Positions 12,691 to 26,900 of a stretch of 64,000 nt of DNA are shown here, piece after piece. The notes under the pieces were generated by a model, which saw only the letters and a program-made list of their open reading frames with translations, searched no databases and had not been told where the DNA came from. Source of the DNA: Zygaena filipendulae (Eukaryota; Arthropoda; Insecta; Lepidoptera; Zygaenidae); contig OU015665.1 of the NCBI GenBank assembly GCA_907165275.2, positions 6,014,001 to 6,078,000 on the forward strand, written 5' to 3'. The stretch's first letter is position 1. Each line of letters starts with the position of its first letter. Both the position numbers and the translations under genes were made by a program.

Positions 12691-12733
12691 CAACCGACAC
12701 AGATTGCCGCCTCCACCCAGCTCCCCCGGCCAT
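12691..12733 (-). promoter_or_regulatory. Candidate first coding exon of the zinc-finger gene
   Basis: On the minus strand a GC-richer island (12660-12800) contains an ATG at 12733 followed by 14 codons (MAGGAGWRRQSVSVG) and a strong donor gtgagc. Its phase (1) does not match the tentative acceptor at 8043, so a further exon or another acceptor would be needed. An alternative is a 5' non-coding exon of the same gene. A similar GC-rich block with ggtagcag lies at 13285-13380. Confidence 0.25.
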
Positions 12734-13424
12734 CAATAAAATGGCCAATTCCTTATTGAATTTTGTCCGTAACTTCGGAGCCGAGGCTGCGCGTCGCCGG
12801 CTATTCTGTTTACGCGAATAGTAACTAACGGAAGCTAATAATATCGTAAACAAATGAAAGTTAACAATGCTTCATTTTAAAATTTCAAGTGAAAGTTATG
12901 TCATATCCCGTTCTGAACAAAAATAATCGAGGGAACATTTTGTTATCCTGCAGTTCACCGATTGTTTGTGTAAACAACTCAAATCTTATACAACTAACGT
13001 CTAATTAGACTGAATCAAAATTCCAACAGCCTATCATGTTAACTGGTGGGAAATCGATTTTAAATGTAATATTTGCCTTTTTTTTATCTAAAATAGTAAG
13101 TTATCACAGCGTCTATAGGTTTATCTCTGCTATATATTGTATATCAAATCTTGGATTTTACTCACATATGCAAAGAGACACCTAGTTATAGTAGACTGTG
13201 CAGAAACACATAAATTAAAGCACTAATTACACAATTTCGTTAAGATTGGCCATTCGAATTAAGTTTTTCTAGACACTAATATAAAATGGCTGCTACCTCA
13301 TTGTTCTGCGCGTTCGTTCGTGCGCATAGAAGCCGTGAACGCTTGGGGACGACTTCTCCGCCAATTAAAATTATGGCGCGAAATTTAAGGCGCCGATAAA
13401 ATTAATGCCCATATAAATGTTAAT

Positions 13425-13706
13425 TTATTCGTAATACTTACAAGTCACGGTTATAATTACGTAGCAGAATATAAAAGTTGTAATAAAAATTACAAGAAAA
13501 GCCGGCACATAAACCAACGCATCCCAATCCGCCTCGTCCGTAGATTTCTCCATGAATGAATTAGAGATTACAACTTTTTGTCGGTGACGAAAACCTTCTA
13601 TGTGTTGCATATTCTGACTATTTGAATTCGTATAGATTTTACAAACTTTACAGTAATGCTTTCGGCACTTTTTAGAAAGGTTTTGTTGACAGCTGATTTC
13701 TTCCAT
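13425..13706 (-). CDS. Small protein with U1/matrin-type zinc finger and one membrane segment
   Basis: A 93-codon intact ORF with its own ATG (13706). Residues 18-40 fit the U1/matrin finger pattern C-x2-C-x12-H-x5-H (YCKVCKIY...MQHIEGFRH), and residues 63-88 form a hydrophobic stretch (VPAFLVIFITTFIFCYVIIT) that would span a membrane. The pairing of an RNA-binding-type finger with a C-terminal membrane anchor is unusual. The stop codon TAA is embedded in a GAATAAATT polyadenylation-type signal. The 5' flank has no clear TATA box. Function unknown; it could be a real small gene or a degenerate remnant, but the preserved finger spacing argues for coding. Confidence 0.5.
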   Translation of the reverse strand: MEEISCQQNLSKKCRKHYCKVCKIYTNSNSQNMQHIEGFRHRQKVVISNSFMEKSTDEADWDALVYVPAFLVIFITTFIFCYVIITVTCKYYE

Positions 13707-14550
13707 CGTAATTTGTAAGTTTAATTAATAGATAGTTGATAAATGGCGATTAATATTGTTAACTAAGCAGGTACCTACTTCTATCATAATAATAAAGCTC
13801 TTAGGTACACATGTACACATAGTCGTGTCCACAACGGCTACAAATCAAAAACGCGTTTTAGTTATCTGCTACATTGGAAGCACATAGGTAATATTTTATG
13901 AACTATAATTTATTTGCTCTATTATATTTACAATAATCATCAGTGTAATAGGTACTCGTAGACAGCGTTTCATATTATGTTATTTTGATGTTAATATATT
14001 ATCAATAAAGTAATATTATGTGATATCATTGTTTCGATTTTTATGAAACACGTCAAGATTTGCATTTCTTAGGTCAAGGTAATTGTTATTAAATAAATAA
14101 AATATTCTTTATTTTAGTCATTGTCCATGAAATGTATTCGATTAACGTTCGTGTATTGTTTAATATATCAAAATTATTATAATATAGCTGATGTAAAAAA
14201 TAGTAGATAGTATATAGCAGAAGTAAACTAACACATAAAGCTGTAGCTTTTTTTTAGAGAATTTTATCTGCTATGTAATATATCGAACACCCCTACTTAG
14301 GTAGAGTAGAGTACTCTTTACTAATTCTTCCCCTCAGATTAACTAGACATATGTCTAAAGATGTTATGTTCTAAGATGTCTATGTTCTTAACTTTAGTAC
14401 AAAGTTATGGAATATGAACTTTCGCGTATATTATTTTAGTGTCGTTGTACAGTCAAACGAAACTAATGACTTTTTTAAATTTTTTTTTGCTATTTAGATT
14501 GTTCGTCGTTTGTTCGTGATCTTTGGTGATCTTAGTACCTAATGAGTACC

Positions 14551-16412
14551 TAATGCTTTCCTAAGGCTCTATTTTTGAAATATTGACACAATTCCTTAAT
14601 ATAAACCTCAGAAGAATAACTTATTCTTCTGAGATATAAACCTCAGAAGAATAAGTTATTCTTCTGAGATATAAACATGCAAGTACCCTATTAGTGCGCG
14701 TAGTATGGATCGTGAAGCCAAAGATCATAATATTATAATCACTACCAGAGGGAAGGTAATCACCAGAGAGAAGGTAATCACTACGTGTAATCACTACATC
14801 ACTACGTTTCGTGAACGTAGACGGAGAATAGAATAGTATATTTCATTATAAGTGCGGAAAGCCTGTCATTGCAAAGAGTTCCGACAAATGTCTACCCGAG
14901 CCGAGGCGCAGCCGAAGGTGAGAGTTGACAGTCGGAACTAGTTGCAATGACGGTTCCGCACGTGTACTGAACAACTATTTTTAATACAGTTGCGAAAAAA
15001 TTAAGCAATTTAATAAAATATCAAAAACACAACAAACTCAACTAAGTTCCAACTGTGATCAAGAGATGGCGCTAGTCGTATTAGTAATGCGAAACCTACG
15101 TTTCGCAATGCAAAAAGTGTGTCAAAGTCGTGTCGCCATTTTTGACAGTTGGCAAAGAGAACGCACGAGTTCGGGAAAGGTAAACAAAAAGCTCGAGTAT
15201 GTAATAGCCCACATCCCGAACGCTAAACGTCCCTGCAATACGCCACTTTTTGAGCAACTGTATTAAAAATATTATTCTCCGTCCACGTTCGTGAAGCATA
15301 ATATTTGTTTTTGTTTTTACCCTTTTTGGGGAAGGCAAAGAAATCTTAGACCATACCTTCTGAATTGGCTGTATGGACAAAAATTATTTTTTTCTTTTTT
15401 CTGAAGTTATATTTACAACCAAGTGCGTTGCTGAGATGCATTTTGACGCTTAAGCGAAACTTTGAGCGATGAAGTTGCAGTTAATTACCACCATAGCACT
15501 CAACGTAGAGTATATTTACTAAAGGTGCAGCCTCATGCAGCCGCTCGACGCTGGTTTGCAGCAACAAATCCTGGTCACGTGACTAGATTGGTCGCCGCGT
15601 CGAAAACACCCACGTGCAGCCTCATGCAGCCGCTCGACACTCGATAGCAGCGACAAATCTGGTCACGTGACCCTATTTTGACCCTATTTTTTTAGGAAAT
15701 CGGACGGTGTAATCGAAGTAGTTGGTTCCGATTATGGACCAATAAAACTAGAGGACACAATCGCCATACTATCGAGCGTGATTTCGAAACTATTTCTAGA
15801 TAAGAGCACTAGGCGGCGCCAAGAGTAACGAAATGGAAAAAATTGAGAAAATCAAGCATTCGTGAACCTAACTGAACCAGTATACAATTTTTCATTGAGT
15901 AGAAGGATTAAGTGATACGGCTGAATAGTAACAGATGGCCTAAGTATCGACAAGTCATTTCATTCATGTTTCCAAAGAAATGTTTCTTTTTTCTGTCGCC
16001 ATCTGTTCGCAATTTGTAGGAATGCTAAAAACAAACTTGTTATCGTTGACTAGCGAACCTAGCGGAAAAAAGCAACCTATAAGACAGCTCAGCTTGCTAC
16101 GCCATCTAGATTTAAGACAGTATTTTAATTTTTTTTCCGAGTCACGCTCGATAGTATGGTGATTAACAGTCCTCTAGTTATATTGGTCCATCAGTTAGTG
16201 AGAGAAAGAGCGAGTGCCAACTGACAAAATAATTTTAGTTCATACAGCCAATTCAGAAGGTATGGACTAAGGTTTCTTTGCCTTCCCCAAAAAGGGTAAA
16301 AACAAAAACAAATATTTCACGATTCATACTACGCGCACGCGCACTAATAAGGTACTTGCATGAAATTTATAATGTGTCAATATTTAAAAAATAGAGCCTT
16401 AGGAAAGCATTA
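14551..16412. mobile_element. Nested inverted-repeat transposon block
   Basis: Outer arms: taatgctttcctaaggctct at 14551 and its reverse complement ending 16412; the arms continue to catgcaagtaccctattagtg (about 14676) and its mirror (about 16345). Inner arms: taccctttttggggaaggca at 15319 and its mirror at about 16280. A third pair, aactatttttaatacagttg near 14972 and caactgtattaaaaatatt near 15257, lies inside. A hairpin at 14851-14960 starts gtgcgga and ends ttccgcac. The ends match the TA-flanked family at 34861-35491. No transposase ORF. Confidence 0.65.
14601..14670. repeat. Tandemly doubled perfect palindrome
   Basis: A 27-base perfect palindrome (ctcagaagaataa, centre, ttattcttctgag) occurs at 14607-14633 and again at 14642-14668, the two copies differing only in the central base (c or g). 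The half-site cctcagaagaata recurs at 16917, 20412 (hairpin) and 36715. Confidence 0.8.
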
Positions 16413-16885
16413 TAGTGAAAGATTTGCTAAAAATTATTAATAGTTTCCAAAATAATCAACTTTTAATTTTGTGAAATGGAACGTTGCAACGAAACACCAA
16501 TCACAGCCACGCTTAACATATTACGTCACTTTTATTTTTTAGGAAACATTTACCTCTTTCAGAGAAGGCAAAAGAAACTAAGTGCATACAGTCAACACAT
16601 ATTTTCCTTTTTCTGAAGTTTTTTACTTTAAAATGCATCGGTAAGATGCAGTTCGATTCTTTACTGGAACTTTTGGAAGTAACTCGACACAGTTCAACCT
16701 TAATTTCGCTTTTGTATATTGAAGTTATCTATATGGAAATTTCTTTCACACTTATGAACTTAGCCATAACCGTAGTGATTACCTTCTCTCTGGCCATAAC
16801 ACTATCTCGCTTATTATTCGACAGAGATGCAAATCGCCTCGTCTATTCATTCTCCATCTACAATTTGTGTGGCGAATAGGAAATA
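16413..16885 (-). mobile_element. Fragment of the TA-flanked MITE family
   Basis: Reverse-oriented match to the interior of 34861-35491: gaacgttgcaacgaaacacc, acgtcacttttattttttag, tctttcagagaaggcaaaag and the segment aaccttaatttcgcttttg. It ends near the 25-base motif gtagtgattaccttctctct at 16770. Confidence 0.6.
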
Positions 16886-17007
16886 CGAAGAAATAGGTTC
16901 GAGTAGGTATCAAGCTCAGAAGAATAGAGGTATCAAGATTTTGTGGTTGACATAAGGGATCGAACAGCCAACTCGAGTTCGAGATTATTCCGAAGAAGGC
17001 AAGAATG

Positions 17008-17350
17008 GGGATGTTGACTACTTTTGAAAATAAAAATTCTAATTAGTCCGTCCGCTAGAAAATAAAAAAAACAATAGACACGTATTTTTTGCTTTTTCAA
17101 ATACTTAAATTAAAATATACAGTGATAAAGCGCATTAAAGTTTAGGGTGAGAGGGCGTGACGTCACTAACCGCTAAAACCGCCATACAAACTGTCAGAAT
17201 AGTGACGTCACGCGAAATTTCAACTCAATATATCGCCGTTATTTTTTGGTTATGTGAAAAAAGAAAAAATACGTGTCAAATATTTTTTAATAATCTAAGA
17301 TAGAAGAATAATGTAAGACGGACTAAAAAAAATTAGTCAACATGCCCATT
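17008..17350. mobile_element. CRE-MITE copy 2, adjacent to the RpL11 promoter
   Basis: Full-length member with ends ggggatgttgactac / ttagtcaacatgcccatt. TGACGTCA occurs near 17159 and 17203. Its right end lies about 75 bp before the likely RpL11 transcription start, so any activity of the CRE sites would fall within that promoter. Confidence 0.85.
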
Positions 17351-17407
17351 GGGTCCCAGGGCAAATTTAAAAATTTTGAGTTGGCAACACTGACTGCGAC
17401 TTCTCCC

Positions 17408-17449
17408 ACAAATTAACTAGACATACTTCTCCTTTCTAAAGTTGAAATC
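17408..17449 (+). promoter_or_regulatory. RpL11 start region with TOP-like pyrimidine tract
   Basis: The pyrimidine run cttctcctttct (17426-17437) sits 13 nt before the ATG and looks like the 5' terminal oligopyrimidine tract that begins ribosomal-protein mRNAs and places them under growth-dependent translation. Just upstream is cacaaattaactagacat, half of a palindrome found whole in front of the AIG1-like gene (37317-37352). The start site is inferred, not mapped. Confidence 0.55.
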
Positions 17450-19813
<2,364 letters not shown>

Positions 19814-19823
19814 TGTAATAGTA

Positions 19824-19829
19824 AATAAA
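19824..19829 (+). terminator. RpL11 polyadenylation signal
   Basis: AATAAA 11 nt after the RpL11 stop codon, giving a very short 3' UTR as is usual for ribosomal-protein genes. Confidence 0.8.
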
Positions 19830-20333
19830 AAGATTTATAAGTATTTACTAGTTTAATTTTATTTAGGTACTGGTTTACAAGTTCATTTGACAGTGTGACG
19901 TGTGATCATGCGCACGCACGGTTCCATCAATCATCACAAACGATACTAAATTTATAAGCAACATAGTGATACATATTGGTACCAAACAAACCTTTATTTA
20001 ATTCTACTCTATAAAAATATACCTATCATTGATCGAAAATTACTTATACTTTATCCCACTCTAACTTATAAGCTTGTGTTGTGAAAACCAAGCAAACGGT
20101 ACTATATGGGGAATCGAACTCGGACCCTCTCGATTAGGGGGTAGGGATGCAGGTGGCCTAATTCGGTCGGCTTTTAAATTTATATTATTAGATTTATCTA
20201 AATGTTGAACTAAATGCTACTACCTATAACAAACGATCTATGAACGCCCATTTCTCACAATTAGATTGAGATTCTTGAGATTTTTGCCACTATTACGTTT
20301 TACACTTGTTTCGACACATTGATTATAATCTCT

Positions 20334-20490
20334 GTACCAGAGAGAAGGTAATCACTACGTGCTCTGTCCAATAATAATAAAAAGCCATAGAGAATAATAT
20401 AATCGTTGGTACCTCAGAAGATCTAAAGCATATTCTTCTGAGGTTTCTACCCAAGAATATGATCACGTAGTGATTACCTTCTCTCTGAAT
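20334..20490. mobile_element. Short TIR element with ccagagagaaggtaatcact ends
   Basis: Left end ccagagagaaggtaatcact (20337) is mirrored at 20463-20488 (cacgtagtgattaccttctc). Between them is a hairpin built on cctcagaag / cttctgagg. It sits about 450 bp upstream of the DRC1 start codon. Confidence 0.6.
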
Positions 20491-20930
20491 ATCTAGTGAT
20501 GTTCCCCGCCGCACCCAAGAAATACTAAGCGAAAAAAGACTCACGGTGTTGTATAAATTCATTTAAAACACATTAGAAAAACTTTGATTTGTGAAAAGTA
20601 TAATACTACCGAGCTCAATATCACTAGACTTATGTCTAAAGAGTATCAAGTGTGTGTTTAGTGTATATACTTTTACTTACTTTTAAAGACTATTGTTATA
20701 GAATATAAGCTATGGCCAAGCCTTAATAAATTAAAAAAAAAACATGATCATAACGCCGTTGCCATAACAACGTTATGTCTCTAAGGAGAAAATCACTTGT
20801 CTCTTGGTGAGTAGTCAACAAAGATAATATCAAGATATTAATATAATGTCATGGTGATAGTCAGTGGAAAGTAGTACATACCTATAATTTTTTTTTATTT
20901 GAAAGTATTTGCATATTTTTGAACACGTTA

Positions 20931-23900
20931 ATGGCGGGTAACTTCGGAGGGTATGAAGATGAGGAGGAGGACGTTCTCGCGCCGAAGGAGCCTCAGGTGA
21001 CGTCTCAAGATCCCGAGGAAAGGAAAGCGGCTCGAGCTCTGCGTATCAAACGGAGGCAGGAAGCTCTCAAGAGGTATCAGGAATTTGCTGTTGTCCGCAG
21101 CCCAAAAAAGACTTAGAAATTATGATAATTATTATTCATCTTGAAATGACAGGTTGAGCATCATTAACAGAACCTAGAATATGAATATATTAATGATTGA
21201 TGAGGTCTACCTAACCTATCATAAGGCCGCACTCTTAATAATTAGGTAGGTAGGTTATAGGTACTTAATTTTAAGTGAAGATTTTTAAAACAAATTTTTT
21301 TATCCCTAGTTTTGTGTCTATCGAACCATTATTTTATGTTCATCAACCTCCTTTCTCTATCTCTTCTCCCGCCAATGTTTACTTCAAATACTTTCGATTT
21401 TTCAAAGGTTGACTGGAAGAAATCCCCTCGCGGGATAAGTCCGCCTTTGAGCATAAATTACCTACTTAATTTTAGTAATTTGTAAAACTTTGTTTATGTT
21501 CAATAAAGTAGGACAAACAAACAAAATTGCCGCAATCAGAGAAGAATATGTATAAGGATTAATGTTAATTGGCATTTGATTAAATTTAACTTTAGTTATT
21601 CAAATGCCAATTAACGTTATTTCTTATATTATATATTTTTTAGATAGAATATTGATTACAAATACATTAAAACGGCTCTGATTGCGGCCGTTAGTCTACA
21701 CGTAGTATCTCTCAAGTAGTTTGTGGTCTACACTGTGGTGGGCAAACTTTTTTCAGAGCCTGTCTAGCGTTTTACGCGCGTGTCGAGAACGCGTGAGTCG
21801 AGAGTCCGACGCGTTGCAAGCGTTTTACGCGCGAGAGCATCAGCTGGACGGGATCTATGTGGCTCTAGTATCTCGGGAACACGCGCGTTCTCGACTAGCA
21901 CGTAAAACGCCTCATCTGGATAGGCTCTAATCTAACGGCCGCACTCAGAGTCGACTTTAATGATTACTTAGTTAAGTATAGATTTCTAAAACAAAACTGT
22001 CGCAATCAGAGACGTTCAGTAAATTACTGTTAATTGGCATTTATTGAGATGTAACTTAATTAGTTAAATGCTAATTAACATTAATTTATTAAACTTTTCT
22101 GATTGCGGCAGTTTTGTTTTAAAAATCTCTATAGGTACTTAACTAAGTAATCATTAAATTAAAGTCGACTCAGTGCGGCGGAGGGACTATTGGGTTTTCG
22201 AATCCAAACGGTTCTTACCCATTTACGCCGTTTGAGGAACTGCAAAATTAAAGCTGCTTCTGAAGTTTTTACCTACTTGTTTCTTTCACCTCCATAGCTG
22301 GAATACATACAAGCTATCGAAAGATTAACTACCTGCTATCGGGCTGCTGCCTGCTTAACCATGTTACGTGGTCACGTGAAGTCGTAGTCAATTGTTGTTG
22401 ACATTACGTTAAATTCCTTAGATCGTTAAGTTGATAATAATGAATGCTCGTGTGCACAGTGACCTTTGAGTGCGAAAATCATTTGGCGACACTAGTAATC
22501 TGTCGAGTCATACTAAACCGAGTTTATGCCCCAACTATGTGTTCTGTAATCTGTACCGACTGTACCTAATACCTACCTCTTCTGTGGCAGAGCTGAACAT
22601 CCTGCTGATGAGGCGATACTGGAGGAGGAGCCTGGTCTAATTGAGCAGGCGACCGCGGAAGCGGCCGAAGAGCTACAGCGATTGGCTCTCGACGGCGCAG
22701 CCAAGGTCACTAATGTCAAGGTCACCACGGACGAGCGGGAGGTCATTCGACGTGCTCTTTTCTCAGAGAAGATGCAAAGTGAGTCAAATATTTTAGTAGA
22801 TTTATCCAGGGGAGATTAAACCCACAGCCTCCAGCATACAAACTGACGATGCTGACGCACGCATCAAGAATTTTTGCCGCATTTATGTATCTTATGATTG
22901 TGTTAATTTAGAAGTTTGATTTTTAGGGTTTCGTAGCCAAATGGCAAAAAACGGAACCCTTATGGATTCGTCATGTCTGTCTGTCTGTCCGTCCTTATGT
23001 CACAGCCACTTTTTTCAAAACTATAAGAACTATAGGTACTGTTGAAACTTGGTAATTAGATGTATTCTGTGAACCGCATTAGGATTTTCACACAAAAATA
23101 GAAAAAAAAAACAAAAAGTTTTGGAGTTCCCCTGTACTTACTAGAACTTAATTAGAATACTTAGAACTGAAACTCAAAAAAAATTTTTTTATGTAACCAA
23201 TACGTGTGTATCTATGGATAGGTCTTTAAAATTGAGGTCTAATATCATTTGTTTCTAAACTGAATAGCTTGCGCGAGGGACACTTCCAAAGTGGTAAAAT
23301 GTGTGGCCCTCCTCTGTAACTTCTAAAATAAGAGAATGATAAATATGATGTAAATTACCATGCAAACTTCCACCGTAAAATTGGTTTGAACGAGATCTAG
23401 TAAGTAGTTTTTTTTTTTTAATACGTCATAAATCGTAAACCGCAAAAAATACACTATTATTAAAACATCGATCAAAGTTACAACGAACTACAAGATTTTT
23501 TATATTATGTTACTTGCTGCTACGGAACCCTTCATGGGCGAGTCCGACTCGCACTTGGCCGCTTTTTTACAACTCCGGTCTCCAAGGGATTGCAGACCTA
23601 AGTAGGTTAAGGAGTATTAATTTCAACTTGATAGTTCTATGATGGTTCTATGCGTTTCTGAAAAAGAGGATTTACACAGACAGACAGGCAACGAAACGAT
23701 CGGGTTCCTTTTTTCTTTTAAGGCAAGTACCTACAGAACTTTAAAAACATCACTTCAGGCACTTCATTTAATTATAGTCCACTTATATGTATTACAAACT
23801 GTTCAAATTCCACTTTTTATGTTAATTAGAACCCAACATTACCAAATAATAAGTTTAATGTGTACCTATATGTATATCTACTATATCTGTATCTATAGTA

Positions 23901-26900
23901 GGTATGTATAAATATCTAGACACGCGGGCCAAGCCAAGCTCAAGAAAAAAGAATACACACGGTGCTGCTCGCCAGTTCTGTCAGCTTGAACTTGGCTTGT
24001 CACGCTGCCGCGTGTCTAGATTTGCTAACAGAATCGTGTGTAGGTGTACCGTGCGCGTGTGTACCTAATATTAATTGTACGAACCATTTGAAGCCACTTT
24101 TGACACCTTAATACTATTTTTTTACATCCATTTAATTAAGTATACTATACTTATATTTATTACTATAACTAATTCTTCTTCATCTTCAGTCATTCAATAC
24201 ACGTGCGGGTGTCATTCCAATTCGTTCAAATTAGTTGAAATTTGTTGTGATAACAGATTTCCTGAACCTATAATGAAGTAAATGCGAGAAATCTGTTGTG
24301 TAGTGTTGAGCGTTACACCGATAAACACCAACGTCGCCTTAAATTTAATATTATTTCAATTTATCTTTTTACAGAATCATTAGAGAAAATCGAGCTGGAA
24401 GCGACAGAAGCGCAATTGCAATACGAAGCAATAACATCCAACTGGGACGTGATGTTAGCCATCAAGGACCCCTTAGAGATCGACGCCGCAATCAAGGAGC
24501 AGCGAAGGAAGTGCGACGAGCTGCTGCTACAGAAGAACGAGATCGTCGAGCACGTCAAGAACGATCTCAAGAGCATGGACGAGGCATACTATGAAGACTT
24601 GGATAAACAAGTACCTATGGTCTTATATGCATACCTAACTTTGATATCCACATCAGCACTTCTCAGGGACAGCGCAGATTAGGCGGAAAACTGCTTGATT
24701 ATTACACATGCATTGTTTTTAAGTACAAAATCCAACGCACATCTGACGCCTGAAAGAGCTCTGTAAAATTTCAAAAAGATCTTTTTGGGCACTCTGCCCG
24801 ATGTTAGGTATGAAGCATTACTATAGGAAAACTCAACTATTTTAATCAACTTTTTAACTGTCAAGCAGTTTTTATCTATCTCGCTCATGTGTTTTACCCA
24901 CTTCTGTATAATTTACTGATAACTGCATAGATGTTTAGCGTTTAGTGCAGTAGTGCAACCAGTCCAAAAAGAGAAATTCTACTGAGGGGACCTAATGAGA
25001 GCTCGGCAAGATTGATATCTCAATTATTATTCAAAGTGTTTTACCTAATTATTTTTCTCTTTTAGGATAAAGATATCAAGGAACTTTCGGAGAGAATTGA
25101 GAAGCAAGTGACGATAATGCAGAGGGCTTACGAAACGCAGCTGTCCCTTATTGGTCAGGCAATCTCAATAGAGCGCAATGCTATGATAGATCATAACAAC
25201 AAGCGATGGGAAGCCCTATACAAGCAGAGAGACAGGGAGGAGGTTGCTCATATGGAGTACAAGTTTCAACAGGTCTATTTTCCTATTGCCTTTTTTCTCT
25301 TCCCTTGTTCTTTTGTTGACCCGTCACGTCATATCGATCTCGAAAATTTGATTGATTTGATGATTCTAGCTTGAAGAAAATAAAAGCGAAATAGAAGCAA
25401 TAATGTGGGACCACCATGAGAAATATCGCGAGGCGAAAATAGAGTTGGAATCCCTCATCCAAGAACTGCAAAAGGAGCTGGAAAAGTTGAAGGCTACGTG
25501 TATCATCAATACGGAGAAGATTGGCTATAATTATCAAGTTAGTTATCATTTATTTAAAGAGCGCCGCCACCGCGGATTTAGCGCCAGCCATAGATTTTAA
25601 TTTACTTAACTTATATGCATACATTAAAAAACTCAAATTGTACATGTAAGTATATGGAACGATTACTTTTTTATTCTTTGTGCTCTAGTTATTGCTGTCC
25701 ATCGATGGTTCCGATACCATTTGCTTTCTTTATTTTTAATACTTAAATCTTCTTAGGTGTTGAAAAAACGCGAGGAAGAGAACGTGTTTGTCAGGTCGCA
25801 ACAGAAGCGGAAGCTGAACAAGATGTCCGACGTCGCGAACTCGCTACGCGCGAAGATACGTAAGGCCGCCGAGGACGGCGCCATTGAAGAGATCAAAGCC
25901 GACGCCGAAATAGTAAAACTGATGCAGGCTATGGACGATTTAGAGAAGAAGTGCGCGCACTTTTCGCACGTCAACAATTACAAGTTCAGTCAGGTTGTTA
26001 CAAAGATACAGTAGGTAGACATAAGAAAAATTGTATCCCAGTCTGTTTATGTGTGTGAAAGCTGATAACTGATCTTACTTCTGCTTGTTCTTATTTATTT
26101 TTGTATATCTAGCTGCAAGCTTTCCGAAAACTGCAAAATAAATAAATAAATATCAGTCTGTAAAGTAAATGCCTATAGGCTGAAGTGTGAGAGAGATAAA
26201 ACGATCCTGTGGCTAGTAGTTTTGTCTGTAATAATCATTGACCTATTGGACAATCTTTACCATAGAAGCGAATTTTTGAGTCACCACTCCTTTATCTACA
26301 AAAATGATACAGGTATTGGTCGCATAGTTGCTTTGTCTCTTTCTAAAGAGTGGTTAATTTTAGCTCTTTTTGATTGCTCAGTGTATGAGTTACTTATATT
26401 TATTTATTTAAAAAAAAAATCTCCAGTATCTAGTTGAAGTTTTCGCGGTCGATACTTTCGATCAGTCAACAGGCGTTATTATTTTGTGGTTATTTGCGGA
26501 AGTCTATTTAGTTACCTATATTATGTCACGGTCGTGGCGACCCTTGGGATGGGGCAGCGCCCCTATAAAAACCACTGCTCAAAGGGCGTGTTGTAGCGCA
26601 TCAGCGGGGTTAGCCAAGTTGACATTATACATTATACAATCGTTAACTTATGTAACCAATTGTCACGCATCATGTATTCATGTCACTTGGTCAGCCAATC
26701 AAAACTCTAGTTCTCACGTGGTCACGCAAAACTGGAGTTTTGATTGGCTGACCACCTGACATGACGATTCGTTAAAAATTTTTTTATGCGTTAACGATTG
26801 TAGAATGTCAACTTGACTAACACTGCAGGTTTGGCGCATGTCCGCGTCGCGATGCGCGGGCCTAGCGCGCGAGCTGCGGCAGGCCGAGGTGGCGCTGCAT

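Noticed and set aside
15296..16320. Possible protein-coding transposase inside the nested inverted-repeat block
   Set aside because: Only short ORFs without DDE-type or other motifs; the block is non-autonomous.
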